In this document: positions 13,773 to 21,750 of the stretch, in pieces | How positions within the stretch are numbered: position 1 is the first letter of the stretch | Layout: each line of letters begins with the position of its first letter | NCBI GenBank assembly: GCA_944376265.1 | Contig: CALWCD010000014.1 | Location: 1-40,781, forward strand | Length of the DNA stretch: 40,781 nucleotides | Reading direction: 5' to 3' | Source of the DNA: an uncultured Clostridia bacterium | Lineage (GTDB): Bacteria; Bacillota; Clostridia; Oscillospirales; Acutalibacteraceae | Program-made: the position numbers and the translations under genes | Notes under the pieces: model-generated | Seen by the model: only the letters and a program-made list of their open reading frames with translations | What the model was told of the DNA's origin: nothing | Database searches by the model: none

Positions 13773-14930
13773 ATGGAAACAATGGAAAAGAAAGAGGGAC
13801 AGCTTTCCCCGGGGAAACAGCCCTCTCCTCAAGAGATACAAAAGAAGAAGCGGAAGCTCCACTGGAGCATGCTCTACATTGGCGCCACCATCGTGGCGGT
13901 GCTGCTGTTTGGGGTGTTCAACCGGCAGTTCGGCAATGTGTTTCACACCATCAGCAACCTCACTCCCGGGTTCCTGTCTCTGGGCATCCTGATCATTCTG
14001 GTGTACTTTGTTTTTGAAGGGGAGATCTTCCGGCTGCTGCTCCACAGCCAGGGGTACCATATCAGCTTTCTCAGCGGCCAGAAAAATGCCCTCCTGGGAC
14101 TGTACTACTCCTACATCACCCCCAGCTCCACAGGGGGACAGCCCATGCAGGCGGCGTATCTGCTCCGGGACAAAATCCCCGTGGGCATTTCCACAGCGGT
14201 GCTCATCATGAAGTTTGTGTGCTTCCAATGTGGGTTTGTGGTGATCTCCGTGGCAAGCCTGCTGGGAATGTACGGCAAGCTCAAGGCGGAAAACCCGGGC
14301 ATAATCCCCTTTACCATTCTGGGGATTGCCATCAACGGCTTTTCCATCCTGTTTTTTGTGTCCCTGTTCCTCAAACCTGTCTCCCAGGTGTTCTGCCGGC
14401 TTGCCAAGCGGCTGGTGAGCAAGGTGGGGTTTTTGCGGAAGAGGGAGGGGCTGAATGAGACCATCGACCGGTTCCAGGCGGATTTCAGCAGCTATACCGA
14501 CGACTTCAAGGGCAAGCAGAAAAGCCTGGTGGCGGGGGTGCTCCTGTCCATTCCCCAGTTCATTGTCCAGATGAGCGTGATCTATTTCATCTTCCGCTCT
14601 TTCGGTTACCACAACGTGAGCTACTTTGAAATTGTGGCGGTCCAGAGCCTGCTCCAGGTCTCCGTGTCCTTCATGCCTATGCCGGGGGCCTCCGGCGCCC
14701 AGGAGATCGGCTTTTCCTCCTTCTTCCACAACTATTTCGTCAACGACGACCTGTACGCCGCGGTGATGGTGTGGCGGTTCTTCACCTACTATCTGGTGGT
14801 CATCGCCGGGGCGGTGTTTGTGGTGGCGGATCAATTCTGGTACCGGCGGAAGAAGCTGCGGGAAGCGGCAGCCTTGTCTCCGGGGGACGGGGAGGAGTCC
14901 CTCCAGGCCGAAATCACGCCAAAGCAGTAA
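13773..14930 (+). CDS. Lysylphosphatidylglycerol synthase transmembrane / flippase-like family protein
   Basis: A 385-residue integral membrane protein with a charged cytoplasmic N-terminus (about 30 residues) and roughly eight hydrophobic helices. It fits the LPG-synthase TM (UPF0104) family: G-L-Y-Y-S-Y-I-T-P-S-S-T-G-G-Q-P-M-Q near residue 110 and the late P-M-P-G-A-S-G-A-Q-E-I-G-F segment are typical. In MprF the equivalent domain flips lipids; here no synthase domain is attached, so substrate and direction are unknown. The ribosome site is weak (GGTGAAGC before the ATG). A bidirectional terminator overlaps the stop. Confidence 0.85.
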   Translation: METMEKKEGQLSPGKQPSPQEIQKKKRKLHWSMLYIGATIVAVLLFGVFNRQFGNVFHTISNLTPGFLSLGILIILVYFVFEGEIFRLLLHSQGYHISFLSGQKNALLGLYYSYITPSSTGGQPMQAAYLLRDKIPVGISTAVLIMKFVCFQCGFVVISVASLLGMYGKLKAENPGIIPFTILGIAINGFSILFFVSLFLKPVSQVFCRLAKRLVSKVGFLRKREGLNETIDRFQADFSSYTDDFKGKQKSLVAGVLLSIPQFIVQMSVIYFIFRSFGYHNVSYFEIVAVQSLLQVSVSFMPMPGASGAQEIGFSSFFHNYFVNDDLYAAVMVWRFFTYYLVVIAGAVFVVADQFWYRRKKLREAAALSPGDGEESLQAEITPKQ

Positions 14931-14966
14931 AAAAAGACGCTCCCGTCAGTGGGGAACGTCTTTTTT
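14930..14966. terminator. Bidirectional terminator between the flippase-like gene and the UDG gene
   Basis: GACG/CGTC plus TCCC/GGGG (one wobble) with a small internal loop. It is flanked by A7 (14929-14935) and T6 (14961-14966), so it can stop transcription from either side. Confidence 0.8.
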
Positions 14967-14967
14967 G

Positions 14968-15546
14968 TCACTGCTTGGCCACGTCGCAGCCCAGCTGGTC
15001 GATCTTTTCCCGCAGCTTCAGGTAGTCCTCGAAAGCGGCGGGCTTCTGGGCGGGATTGCGCAGCAGGGCGGCAGGGTGGAGGGTGGCCATCATCAGGGTC
15101 TCGCCCTTTTCGAAAAAAATGCCATGCTCTTTGGTGATCTTCAGATCTGGCTTAATCAGCTTCTGGCCCGCGATGCGTCCCAAACACACCAGGATCTTGG
15201 GCCGCAGCAGGGCGAATTGGTTGCGCAGGTAGCCGATGCAGGCATCCTGCTCTCCGGGCAGGGGGTCCCGGTTTTGGGGCGGGCGGCACTTGACAATGTT
15301 GGTGATGTACACGTTGGTGTGCCGGTCCAGGTCCACGGCGGCCAGCATTTTGTCCAGCAGCTGTCCGCCCCGGCCCACAAAGGGTTCACCCTGCAGGTCC
15401 TCGTTTTCACCGGGGCCTTCTCCCACGAACATCACTTTGGCTTTGGGATTTCCCACCCCGAACACCACATGGTTCCGCGTCTGGCACAGGGAACATTTTT
15501 CACAGGCCAGGCAGGTCTCCTCCAGTTCCTTCCAATGGTTGATCAT
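14968..15546 (-). CDS. Uracil-DNA glycosylase, iron-sulfur family (type 4/5-like)
   Basis: A 192-residue DNA repair enzyme that removes uracil from DNA. Motif 1 is V-G-E-G-P-G-E-N-E-D (about 41-50), followed by G-E-P-F-V-G-R-G-G-Q-L-L-D. Motif 2 is the later T-L-H-P-A-A-L-L-R. Four cysteines at 18, 21, 87 and 103 (C-S-L-C near the N-terminus, V-K-C-R-P-P, A-C-I-G-Y-L) have the arrangement of the 4Fe-4S cluster in family 4 UDGs. AGGAG precedes the ATG by 8 nt. It is a single gene convergent with the flippase-like gene and divergent from pduL. Confidence 0.92.
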   Translation of the reverse strand: MINHWKELEETCLACEKCSLCQTRNHVVFGVGNPKAKVMFVGEGPGENEDLQGEPFVGRGGQLLDKMLAAVDLDRHTNVYITNIVKCRPPQNRDPLPGEQDACIGYLRNQFALLRPKILVCLGRIAGQKLIKPDLKITKEHGIFFEKGETLMMATLHPAALLRNPAQKPAAFEDYLKLREKIDQLGCDVAKQ

Positions 15547-15612
15547 ACTGCGTTCTCCTCGGACATATTTTTCTCCATTCTAGCACAGGAGGGGGAGCCT
15601 TGTAAATTCCCA

Positions 15613-15641
15613 TTGAAATTTTCCCTCGAGGGTAGTACAAT
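15613..15641 (+). promoter_or_regulatory. Promoter of pduL with palindrome in the spacer
   Basis: -35 TTGAAA (15613-15618), 17-nt spacer, -10 TACAAT (15636-15641). The spacer contains the perfect palindrome CCCTCGAGGG (15623-15632), a possible repressor site. Confidence 0.7.
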
Positions 15642-15685
15642 AATGATGAAATCTGTGGATGATTTTAATAAAGGAGGAACTTCCC

Positions 15686-16252
15686 GTGAAAGTAATGGTA
15701 GAAACTTCCGCCCATCATGTCCATGTCTCTGAGCAGGACCTGGAGACGTTGTTCGGCAAAGGCGCCGCTCTCACCAACAAGAAAGACCTTTCCCAGCCCG
15801 GCCAGTTTGCCTGCGAGGAAAAGGTGGAAGTGGTGGGCCCCAAGGGCGTTATGAAAATGTCCATCCTGGGCCCCACCCGTCCCGAGACCCAGGTGGAGAT
15901 CTCCCTCACCGACGCCCGCAAGCTGGGCATCACCGCTCCCATTCGGGAGTCCGGCGACCTGGAGGGCACTCCCGGATGTACCCTGCGGGGCCCTGCCGGT
16001 GAGGTGACCATTGAAAAAGGCGTCATCGCCGCCAAGCGTCACATCCACTTCAACCCCGACGAGGCCAAAGAAGCCGGCGTGGTGGACAAGCAGGTGGTTT
16101 CCGTGAAGGTGGACTACAACGGCCGCAGCCTGATCTTCGGCGACGTGGTGTGCCGTGTCAGCCCCAAGTATGCTCTTGCCATGCACGTGGACACCGACGA
16201 GTCCAACGCCGCCGCTCTGCCCGGCACTGTGGACGGCGAGATCATCCTGTAA
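15686..16252 (+). CDS. pduL: PduL-family phosphate acyltransferase
   Basis: A 188-residue phosphotransacylase converting acyl-CoA and phosphate to acyl-phosphate and CoA. It has the two beta-barrel halves of PduL with the zinc-binding histidines S-A-H-H-V-H-V (H10, H11, H13) and the second-half A-A-K-R-H-I-H-F segment. No microcompartment signal extension or shell-protein neighbours are seen, so it is likely a cytosolic enzyme, plausibly acting as a phosphate acetyltransferase in fermentation. The start is GTG 15686, 8 nt after AAAGGAGG; the internal ATG at 15695 is too far away. It has its own promoter and terminator. Confidence 0.93.
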   Translation: MKVMVETSAHHVHVSEQDLETLFGKGAALTNKKDLSQPGQFACEEKVEVVGPKGVMKMSILGPTRPETQVEISLTDARKLGITAPIRESGDLEGTPGCTLRGPAGEVTIEKGVIAAKRHIHFNPDEAKEAGVVDKQVVSVKVDYNGRSLIFGDVVCRVSPKYALAMHVDTDESNAAALPGTVDGEIIL

Positions 16253-16259
16253 CGCACAT

Positions 16260-16296
16260 TAAAGCCAGACACGGCCGTCGCTGTGTCCGGCTTTTT
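16260..16296 (+). terminator. Terminator of pduL
   Basis: AAGCC-GACAC pairs with GTGTC-GGCTT with one mismatch, then T6. Confidence 0.85.
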
Positions 16297-16323
16297 TGAT
16301 CCCCGGAAAAGGAGGAAAACCAT

Positions 16324-16716
16324 ATGGAAGAAGTGTATCGGTTTCTCAAGGAGTGCGGAACTTACTACCTGGCCACAGCGGAGGGGGATCAGCCCCGGGT
16401 GAGACCCTTCGGCACCATTGACCTGTTCGACGGCCGGCTCACCATCCAGACTGGGAAGGTGAAAGAGGTGTCCAAGCAGATGCTGGCAAACCCCAAGGTG
16501 GAAATCTGCGCTTTCCAGAACGGCCGGTGGCTGCGGCTTGCTGCTACCGCTGTGGAGGACCCACGGGTGGAGGCCCAGGAACACATGCTGGAGGCCTATC
16601 CCAGCCTGAAAGGGCGCTACCAGGCCGGGGATGGAAACACCCAGATCTTCGCCCTGATAAACGTCACCGCCACCTTTTCCTCCTTCACAGAGGAGTCCCG
16701 TGTGGTGACCTTCTGA
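16324..16716 (+). CDS. Pyridoxamine 5'-phosphate oxidase-fold (FMN-binding split barrel) protein
   Basis: A 130-residue single-domain protein of the small PPOX-like group common in gut Clostridia: T-Y-Y-L-A-T-A-E-G-D-Q-P-R-V-R-P-F-G near the N-terminus, then L-T-I-Q-T-G-K-V-K-E-V and N-P-K-V-E-I-C-A-F. Such proteins bind FMN and probably reduce unknown substrates; the fold call is secure, the function is not. The ribosome site AAAGGAGG lies close upstream. It stands between two terminators, so it is monocistronic or driven by read-through from pduL. Confidence 0.87.
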   Translation: MEEVYRFLKECGTYYLATAEGDQPRVRPFGTIDLFDGRLTIQTGKVKEVSKQMLANPKVEICAFQNGRWLRLAATAVEDPRVEAQEHMLEAYPSLKGRYQAGDGNTQIFALINVTATFSSFTEESRVVTF

Positions 16717-16727
16717 GATGCGCAGGG

Positions 16728-16757
16728 AAAAAGGCCCCGGAACACGGGGCCTTTTTT
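16728..16757. terminator. Bidirectional terminator
   Basis: Perfect stem AAAGGCCCCG (16730-16739) / CGGGGCCTTT (16745-16754), 5-nt loop, A5 to the left and T6 to the right. The stop codon of the minus-strand phosphotransferase overlaps its right edge. Confidence 0.88.
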
Positions 16758-17628
16758 ACGCTTGTTTGCCCCCTTGATACCAGCGGGGCACCACGCGCTC
16801 CATATTGTCGTACCAGGTCAAAATCTCTCCAGCCTGCTGCCTGGTCACCTGGATCTCCTCCTCCCCATAGGGGATGGACCAGGGCAGGCTACCCAAGGTG
16901 TTGCTGGCAATGTACAGGGCCAGCAGTCTCCAAAACTCCAGGGGAGGTTCCCCGCCAAAGTAGCCGTCCACCATGCCGGAGGCAAAAGCGGGGGAAAGCT
17001 GGGCGCACCAAACGATCCGGTTGAATTCCTCCCAGGGATCTCCCCAATCGAACCGGTCGAAGTCGATGATAAAGAGCCTCCCGCCGGAGAGCATCATGTT
17101 CCCCACGTGATAGTCCCCGTGCTGCCGGCACTGAGGCCGCCCCGCCAGGCAGCCTCGGTTCTCTTCCAGATACCGGAGGAAGGCGTCTCCGTTCTCATAG
17201 CGCAGAGGGCACTCCCGGTACTGGCGGATCTTCCGGTCGATCTTGTGGTTGAAGCGCTCCTCCCAGTCCTCCACGCCCTCTGGAGCTGGGAAGCTGTGGA
17301 GCCGCTTCAAGATTTTTCCCGCATCTACCCCCAGGCTGCGCTGCTTTTCCTGGGGCAGGGAGGGGAGGACACTGTCCAGCATCTGGCCGGGGAGCCACTC
17401 CTCCCAGGCGTAGACGCCGTCCTCCCGGCGCTCCAGCCCCCGGGGTGCGGTGACAGGCAGCCCCAGGTCCAGGGCACCCTGCTGGAGCTCTTGGGCCTTC
17501 CGCAGCAGATCCTCTTTTTCCGGGGCGCACACCCGCAGGAAATACTCCTTTCCGTCGGCGTCCCAGGCGTGGTACTTCTTGTCCCCGGACCACCCGTACT
17601 CCACGGGTTCCAGTTTGGCGAATTCCAT
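16756..17628 (-). CDS. Aminoglycoside phosphotransferase (APH)-fold kinase
   Basis: A protein of about 290 residues with a kinase-like APH fold: the catalytic loop Q-H-G-D-Y-H-V-G-N-M-M-L and the metal-binding I-I-D-F-D-R-F-D-W-G-D-P-W. The N-terminal lobe has a W-S-G-D-K-K-Y nucleotide region. APH-fold proteins phosphorylate sugars, choline, antibiotics and other small molecules; nothing here points to a drug. ATG 17628 sits 7 nt from AGGAGG; the adjacent ATG at 17631 is only 4 nt away. The start lies just after the prfC terminator, so expression may depend on leakage from prfC. Confidence 0.86.
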   Translation of the reverse strand: MEFAKLEPVEYGWSGDKKYHAWDADGKEYFLRVCAPEKEDLLRKAQELQQGALDLGLPVTAPRGLERREDGVYAWEEWLPGQMLDSVLPSLPQEKQRSLGVDAGKILKRLHSFPAPEGVEDWEERFNHKIDRKIRQYRECPLRYENGDAFLRYLEENRGCLAGRPQCRQHGDYHVGNMMLSGGRLFIIDFDRFDWGDPWEEFNRIVWCAQLSPAFASGMVDGYFGGEPPLEFWRLLALYIASNTLGSLPWSIPYGEEEIQVTRQQAGEILTWYDNMERVVPRWYQGGKQA

Positions 17629-17645
17629 CATGTTCCCTCCTAATC

Positions 17646-17674
17646 AAAAACTGCCGGAGCGTTGGCCCCGGCAG
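17646..17674 (-). terminator. Terminator of prfC
   Basis: CTGCCGG (17651-17657) pairs with CCGGCAG (17668-17674). The A5 at 17646-17650 reads as T5 on the minus strand. It ends 15 nt before the start codon of the phosphotransferase gene. Confidence 0.75.
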
Positions 17675-17680
17675 CGTTTT

Positions 17681-19276
17681 TTAGTTCTTGCTGAATTCCG
17701 AAAGCAGCAGGCCCTCGTTGTGCTCCAGGGCCCAGTTAATGCTCCACTGGTTGGAGAACAGCAGCAGGTAGCGGCCCTTCATGTCCTGGACCTTCTTGGT
17801 GTCGGAGGTGAGGTTCAAGGTCTTCAGGTCGATCTCCTCGTTGTCGATCCACCGGATATAGGAGAAGGGGAGAGTCTGCATGGTGATGTCCACGTTGTAT
17901 TCGTTTTCCATCCGGTACTGGAACACGTCAAACTGCAGGCTGCCCACCACGCCCACGATGATCTCCTCCATGCCGGAGGCGATTTCCTGGAAGATCTGGA
18001 TGGCGCCTTCCTGGGCGATCTGGGTGGCGCCCTTGACAAACTGCTTCCGCTTCATGGTGTCCTTCTGCCGCACCAGGCTGAACAGCTCCGGCGCAAAGGT
18101 GGGGATGCCCTCGAAGCGGATCTTCTTTCCGGGGGCGCACAGGGTGTCGCCAATGGAGAACACGCCGGGGTCGAACACGCCGATGATGTCCCCCGCGTAG
18201 GCCTCCTCGATGATCTCCCGGCTCTGGGCCATCAGCTGCTGGGGCTGGGAGAGCTTCATCTTTCGGCCCCCCTGAACGTGGTCCACCTCCATGCCCTTCT
18301 CAAACTTGCCGCTGCAGATGCGGATAAAGGCAATCCGGTCCCGGTGAGCCTTGTTCATGTTGGCCTGAATCTTGAACACAAACGCGGAGAAAGCGGGATC
18401 AAAGGGGTCCACCACGCCTTGGGCGGTGTTCCGGGACAGGGGAGGGGTGGTCAGCTTCAAAAAGCTCTCCAGGAAGGGCTCCACGCCGAAGTTGGTCAGG
18501 GCCGAGCCAAAGAACACAGGGGACAGCTTCCCGTGACGGACCTTTTCCAGGTCGAAGTCGTAGCCGGCCCCGTCGATAAGCTCTACGTCGTCCAACAAGG
18601 TGTTGTACAGGTATTCTCCCACCGCGTCCTTCAGGCCGGGATCATCCAGGGAGAAGTCGTGTTCCCGGGCCTCTTTCCGGCCGGCGTTGTCCCCGTCGGG
18701 CTCAAACTGGAGCACCTGCCGCCGCTCTCGGTCATACACGCCCTTGAAGTCCACCCCGGAGCCAATGGGCCAGTTCATGGGATAGGTGCCGATGCCCAGC
18801 TCCTTCTCGATCTCGTCCAGCAGGTCGTAAGGGCTGCGGGAGTCGCGGTCCATCTTGTTGATGAAGGTGAAGATGGGGATATCCCGCATGACGCACACCT
18901 TAAAGAGCTTCCTGGTCTGGGCCTCCACGCCCTTGGAGGCGTCGATGACCATCACCGCGGAGTCTGCCGCCATCAGGGTGCGGTAGGTGTCCTCGGAGAA
19001 GTCCTGGTGGCCGGGGGTGTCCAGAATATTGATGCAGTAGCCGTCGTACTGGAACTGCATCACAGAGGAGGTGACGGAGATGCCGCGCTGCTTTTCAATC
19101 TCCATCCAGTCGGAAACGGCGTGGCGGGAGTTGCGCTTTCCCTTCACCATGCCCGCCAGGGTGATGGCCCCGCCGTACAGCAGGAATTTTTCCGTCAACG
19201 TGGTCTTGCCGGCGTCGGGGTGGGAGATGATTGCAAAGGTCCTCCGGCGCTGGATCTCATTTTTCAAATCAGGCAA
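17681..19276 (-). CDS. prfC: Peptide chain release factor 3
   Basis: A 531-residue translational GTPase that recycles class I release factors. The P-loop is S-H-P-D-A-G-K-T-T (about 18-26), followed by the switch region with R-G-I-S-V-T-S-S, D-T-P-G-H-Q-D-F and the base motif F-I-N-K-M-D-R-D. The C-terminal RF3 domain, with S-L-Q-F-D-V-F-Q-Y-R-M-E-N-E-Y, separates it from EF-G. The start is TTG at 19276, with AAAGGA about 9 nt upstream; no ATG or GTG lies nearby in frame, and RF3 proteins normally begin with a short lead before K-R-R-T-F-A-I-I-S-H. It is transcribed from 19409-19381 with a leader of roughly 100 nt. Confidence 0.96.
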   Translation of the reverse strand: MPDLKNEIQRRRTFAIISHPDAGKTTLTEKFLLYGGAITLAGMVKGKRNSRHAVSDWMEIEKQRGISVTSSVMQFQYDGYCINILDTPGHQDFSEDTYRTLMAADSAVMVIDASKGVEAQTRKLFKVCVMRDIPIFTFINKMDRDSRSPYDLLDEIEKELGIGTYPMNWPIGSGVDFKGVYDRERRQVLQFEPDGDNAGRKEAREHDFSLDDPGLKDAVGEYLYNTLLDDVELIDGAGYDFDLEKVRHGKLSPVFFGSALTNFGVEPFLESFLKLTTPPLSRNTAQGVVDPFDPAFSAFVFKIQANMNKAHRDRIAFIRICSGKFEKGMEVDHVQGGRKMKLSQPQQLMAQSREIIEEAYAGDIIGVFDPGVFSIGDTLCAPGKKIRFEGIPTFAPELFSLVRQKDTMKRKQFVKGATQIAQEGAIQIFQEIASGMEEIIVGVVGSLQFDVFQYRMENEYNVDITMQTLPFSYIRWIDNEEIDLKTLNLTSDTKKVQDMKGRYLLLFSNQWSINWALEHNEGLLLSEFSKN

Positions 19277-19380
19277 AACAAGCCATCCTTTCTCGATGTG
19301 AAATGTGTGGGAACAAAGGCAAACGGCGGGTGTTACATGGGAATTCCCTCGCTTTTCGTAAACTGGTCCAAAACTTAAAT

Positions 19381-19409
19381 ATTATACCATGGAATGGCTT
19401 CAGGCGCAA
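19381..19409 (-). promoter_or_regulatory. Promoter of prfC
   Basis: On the minus strand: -35 TTGCGC (19409-19404), 17-nt spacer, perfect -10 TATAAT (19386-19381) with TG immediately upstream. Confidence 0.75.
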
Positions 19410-19471
19410 GACTGTTCCAGACATAGGTCCGGGATTTCCCGCGTATGCTCCCATAAAAGGAGGGTGGACGG

Positions 19472-19552
19472 GTGTACCTTGCAATACTGGGCGCCTATGT
19501 GGTTTTGGCGGTGGGGGCCGCGGGCCTCATCGCCTTTGGCAGGCGCAGATAA
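19472..19552 (+). CDS. Small single-helix membrane protein, 26 residues
   Basis: A short frame from GTG 19472 to TAA 19550-19552. AGGAGG lies 8 nt upstream. The product begins M-Y-L-A-I-L-G-A-Y, is almost wholly hydrophobic for about 21 residues and ends in R-R-R, the positive-inside pattern of a small membrane protein. A strong bidirectional terminator follows 7 nt after the stop. It lies between the divergent prfC promoter and the convergent YuiD-like gene. No strong promoter is visible upstream. The family is not recognised. The ribosome site, stop and terminator together make it a better candidate than a chance frame. Confidence 0.5.
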   Translation: MYLAILGAYVVLAVGAAGLIAFGRRR

Positions 19553-19558
19553 GCGCGA

Positions 19559-19601
19559 AAAAAGGGGCTGCTGCATTTCTGCGGCAGTCCCGGCGTTTTT
19601 T
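19559..19601. terminator. Bidirectional terminator downstream of the small membrane ORF
   Basis: A G-rich stem, GGGGCTGC..GCA (about 19564-19574) with TGC..GCAGTCCC (about 19580-19590), flanked by A6 and T6. It serves the small ORF on the plus strand and the YuiD-like gene on the minus strand. Confidence 0.7.
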
Positions 19602-20094
19602 AAGAGAGAAACAGTCCACCCTGACGGATGATCTGGCCGATAATGGCGATGACAATGCCCAGAATAGCCCCGCAGATCACCTCGATGACCCGGTGCCCCA
19701 GGGACTCGTTCAGCCGGGGGATCAGGTCGTTCAGGCATTTCCGGCCCTCTTCCTTGTCATCGTTTTCCAGGTACTCCACAATCTGGTTGATGGCCTTGGC
19801 GTGAAGTCCGGCAGCCCAGCGGACCCCGGTGGCGTCGTACATGACAATGAGAGCCACAATGAAGGCCAAGGCAAACACGGGAGACTGGAACCCGTACAGG
19901 AAGTAAGAGGTGAGCACCACAGAGCAGCAAACCGCCGAGTGGGAACTGGGCATTCCCCCTGCCCCTGCCAGCCGCTGCCGGTTGAAAGAGCGGTGCTTGA
20001 TGGCGTCCAGGCCGGTTTTGATCAGCTGTGCGCTGAGCCAGGAGAACACTCCGGCGTTGATGAGGGGATTGGAGAATAAAATTGAAAAATCCAT
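19600..20094 (-). CDS. Divergent PAP2 family membrane protein (YuiD/DUF212)
   Basis: A 164-residue membrane protein. The DUF212 signature G-G-M-P-S-S-H-S-A is present near residue 48, preceded by I-K-H-R-S-F-N and followed by V-M-Y-D-A-T-G-V-R-W-A-A-G. The family is a divergent relative of type 2 phosphatidic acid phosphatases and keeps part of the S-x-S-H phosphatase motif, but its activity is unproven. ATG 20094 is preceded by AAGGCGGA. The frame stays open upstream to 20211, but the promoter at 20149-20177 would then be internal. It is monocistronic. Confidence 0.86.
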   Translation of the reverse strand: MDFSILFSNPLINAGVFSWLSAQLIKTGLDAIKHRSFNRQRLAGAGGMPSSHSAVCCSVVLTSYFLYGFQSPVFALAFIVALIVMYDATGVRWAAGLHAKAINQIVEYLENDDKEEGRKCLNDLIPRLNESLGHRVIEVICGAILGIVIAIIGQIIRQGGLFLS

Positions 20095-20148
20095 ACACGT
20101 TTCCGCCTTACCGCAGTCAGCCAGAGAGCCCACCGCTGTTCTGCTCTT

Positions 20149-20177
20149 ATGATACCGTATCCCACGGGGAGTGTCAA
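20149..20177 (-). promoter_or_regulatory. Promoter of the YuiD-like gene
   Basis: On the minus strand: -35 TTGACA (20177-20172), 17-nt spacer, -10 TATCAT (20154-20149). Confidence 0.78.
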
Positions 20178-20215
20178 CCGAAATCGCCGCCGTTGGACAC
20201 AAAAAGTCCATGGCC

Positions 20216-20244
20216 TTGCAATCCCCTGTGGGCTGTGCTAAACT
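20216..20244 (+). promoter_or_regulatory. Promoter of the queH operon
   Basis: -35 TTGCAA (20216-20221), 17-nt spacer, -10 TAAACT (20239-20244) with TG at 20236-20237. Confidence 0.65.
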
Positions 20245-20279
20245 TTTAGGGAATCATGAAACCAAGGGAGGGGATCCAT

Positions 20280-20930
20280 ATGGCGGCTCCCAGCCGGAAT
20301 TATTCCAAGGAGCTGGAGCGGCTTATCGGGCGGTTCCAGGAGGAGGGGCGCGTGCCCAGGCTTCTGCTGCATGCCTGCTGCGCCCCCTGTTCCAGCGCTG
20401 TGCTGGAGTACCTCACTCAGTTTTTCTCCATCACGCTGCTCTATTACAATCCCAATATCGCCCCCTATGAGGAGTACCAAAAGAGGGAGGCGGAACTGGG
20501 GCGGCTGGTTTCTCAGATGAAGGTGGTCCACCCGGTGGAGCTGCTCCCCTGCGAGTACGACGGACAGGCCTTTGCTGCCGCCGCTAAAGGGCTGGAGCAG
20601 GAGCCGGAAGGGGGCAGGCGGTGTGAAGCCTGTTTTCGTCTGCGGCTTCGGTATGCCGCCAGCCAGGCGGCCCGCCTGGGGTTTGACTACTACACCACCA
20701 CCCTGTCCATCTCTCCGCTGAAAAACGCCCCTTTGCTCAACCGGCTGGGGGAAGAGATCGGCGAGGAATTCGGGGTGCGGCACCTGCCCTCGGACTTCAA
20801 GAAGAAAAATGGTTACAAGCGCTCTGTGGAGCTTTCCAGGGAATACAGTCTCTACCGCCAGGACTACTGCGGCTGCGTCTATTCCAAGGTCCAGCGCCAG
20901 CGGGAAAAAGAAGAAAGGAAGGATCAGTAA
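20280..20930 (+). CDS. queH: Epoxyqueuosine reductase QueH
   Basis: A 216-residue QueH (formerly DUF208) enzyme for the last step of queuosine synthesis, reducing epoxyqueuosine in tRNA. Cys motifs expected for its iron centre are visible: H-A-C-C-A-P-C-S-S (C33, C34, C37), G-G-R-R-C-E-A-C-F-R-L-R-L, and D-Y-C-G-C-V-Y-S near the C-terminus. The conserved N-P-N-I and K-N-G-Y-K-R-S segments also match. ATG 20280 follows GGAGG; an upstream in-frame ATG at 20256 lacks a ribosome site. It is the first gene of an operon reaching to about 23990, and its stop abuts the next GTG start. Confidence 0.93.
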   Translation: MAAPSRNYSKELERLIGRFQEEGRVPRLLLHACCAPCSSAVLEYLTQFFSITLLYYNPNIAPYEEYQKREAELGRLVSQMKVVHPVELLPCEYDGQAFAAAAKGLEQEPEGGRRCEACFRLRLRYAASQAARLGFDYYTTTLSISPLKNAPLLNRLGEEIGEEFGVRHLPSDFKKKNGYKRSVELSREYSLYRQDYCGCVYSKVQRQREKEERKDQ

Positions 20931-21749
20931 GTGTCAGTGTTACACAATGGTGTCACCTATCGGGCTGCCGACGCCCACGCCCATATCTATCCGGGAAAAA
21001 TCGCGGAAAAGGCCACCGGCTCTGTGGGGGATTTTTACGATATCCCCATGCAGCACGTGGGACTGCCCCATGTGCTGGCCCAGCAGGGAGGGGAGGCAGG
21101 CATCGACCGCTTCCTGGTGTGCTCTGTGGCCACCAAAGTGGAGCAGGTGCGCTCCATCAACCAGTTTATCCAGCAGAAGTGTGAGAAGTATCCCCAGTTT
21201 TTGGGGCTTGCCGCCTGGCACCAGGATGTGGAGGATATCCAGGGGGAAATGGATGACATCCAGCGCCGGGGACTTCGGGGCATTAAGCTGCACCCGGATT
21301 TCCAGAAGTTTTTCATCGACGACCCCAGGATGCTGCCCGTTTATCAGGAGGCAAACCGCCGGGGGCTTCCCGTTCTGTTCCACACCGGGGACAGCCGCAC
21401 AGACTTTTCCACGCCCCGCAGGCTGATGAACGTGGTGGAGAAGATCCCCGACTTCACCTGCATCGCCGCCCACCTGGGGGGATACAGCGAGTGGGAGGAT
21501 GCCCGCCGGGAGCTTTCCGGCACCAACGTGTACATCGACACCTCCAGCTCTCTGTTTATGGTCACTCCCCAGCAGGCGAGGACCAACATTGAGCACTTCG
21601 GTGTGGACCACACCATGTTTGGGACGGACTTCCCCATGTGGAATCCCAAAGAGGAGCTGGAGCGGTTTTTTGCCCTGGGATACGGGGAAGAGGACAACCG
21701 GAAAATGCTATACGGCAACTTTGCCCGGCTGTTCCACCTGACCGATTGA
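20931..21749 (+). CDS. Amidohydrolase family protein (amidohydrolase_2 type)
   Basis: A 272-residue TIM-barrel metal-dependent hydrolase. The N-terminal D-A-H-A-H-I-Y-P motif supplies metal-binding histidines, followed by R-G-I-K-L-H-P-D, the mid-barrel L-F-H-T-G-D, I-A-A-H-L-G-G and the late F-G-T-D-F-P motif with its catalytic Asp. Relatives are often decarboxylases or lactonases of small aromatic or carboxylic substrates; this one's substrate is unknown. It starts with GTG immediately after the queH stop, with AGGA 7 nt before. The next gene begins one base after its stop. Confidence 0.88.
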   Translation: MSVLHNGVTYRAADAHAHIYPGKIAEKATGSVGDFYDIPMQHVGLPHVLAQQGGEAGIDRFLVCSVATKVEQVRSINQFIQQKCEKYPQFLGLAAWHQDVEDIQGEMDDIQRRGLRGIKLHPDFQKFFIDDPRMLPVYQEANRRGLPVLFHTGDSRTDFSTPRRLMNVVEKIPDFTCIAAHLGGYSEWEDARRELSGTNVYIDTSSSLFMVTPQQARTNIEHFGVDHTMFGTDFPMWNPKEELERFFALGYGEEDNRKMLYGNFARLFHLTD

Positions 21750-21750
21750 G

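Noticed and set aside
17450-19378. 642-codon plus-strand frame over prfC
   Set aside because: Antisense shadow of prfC with no recognisable motif.
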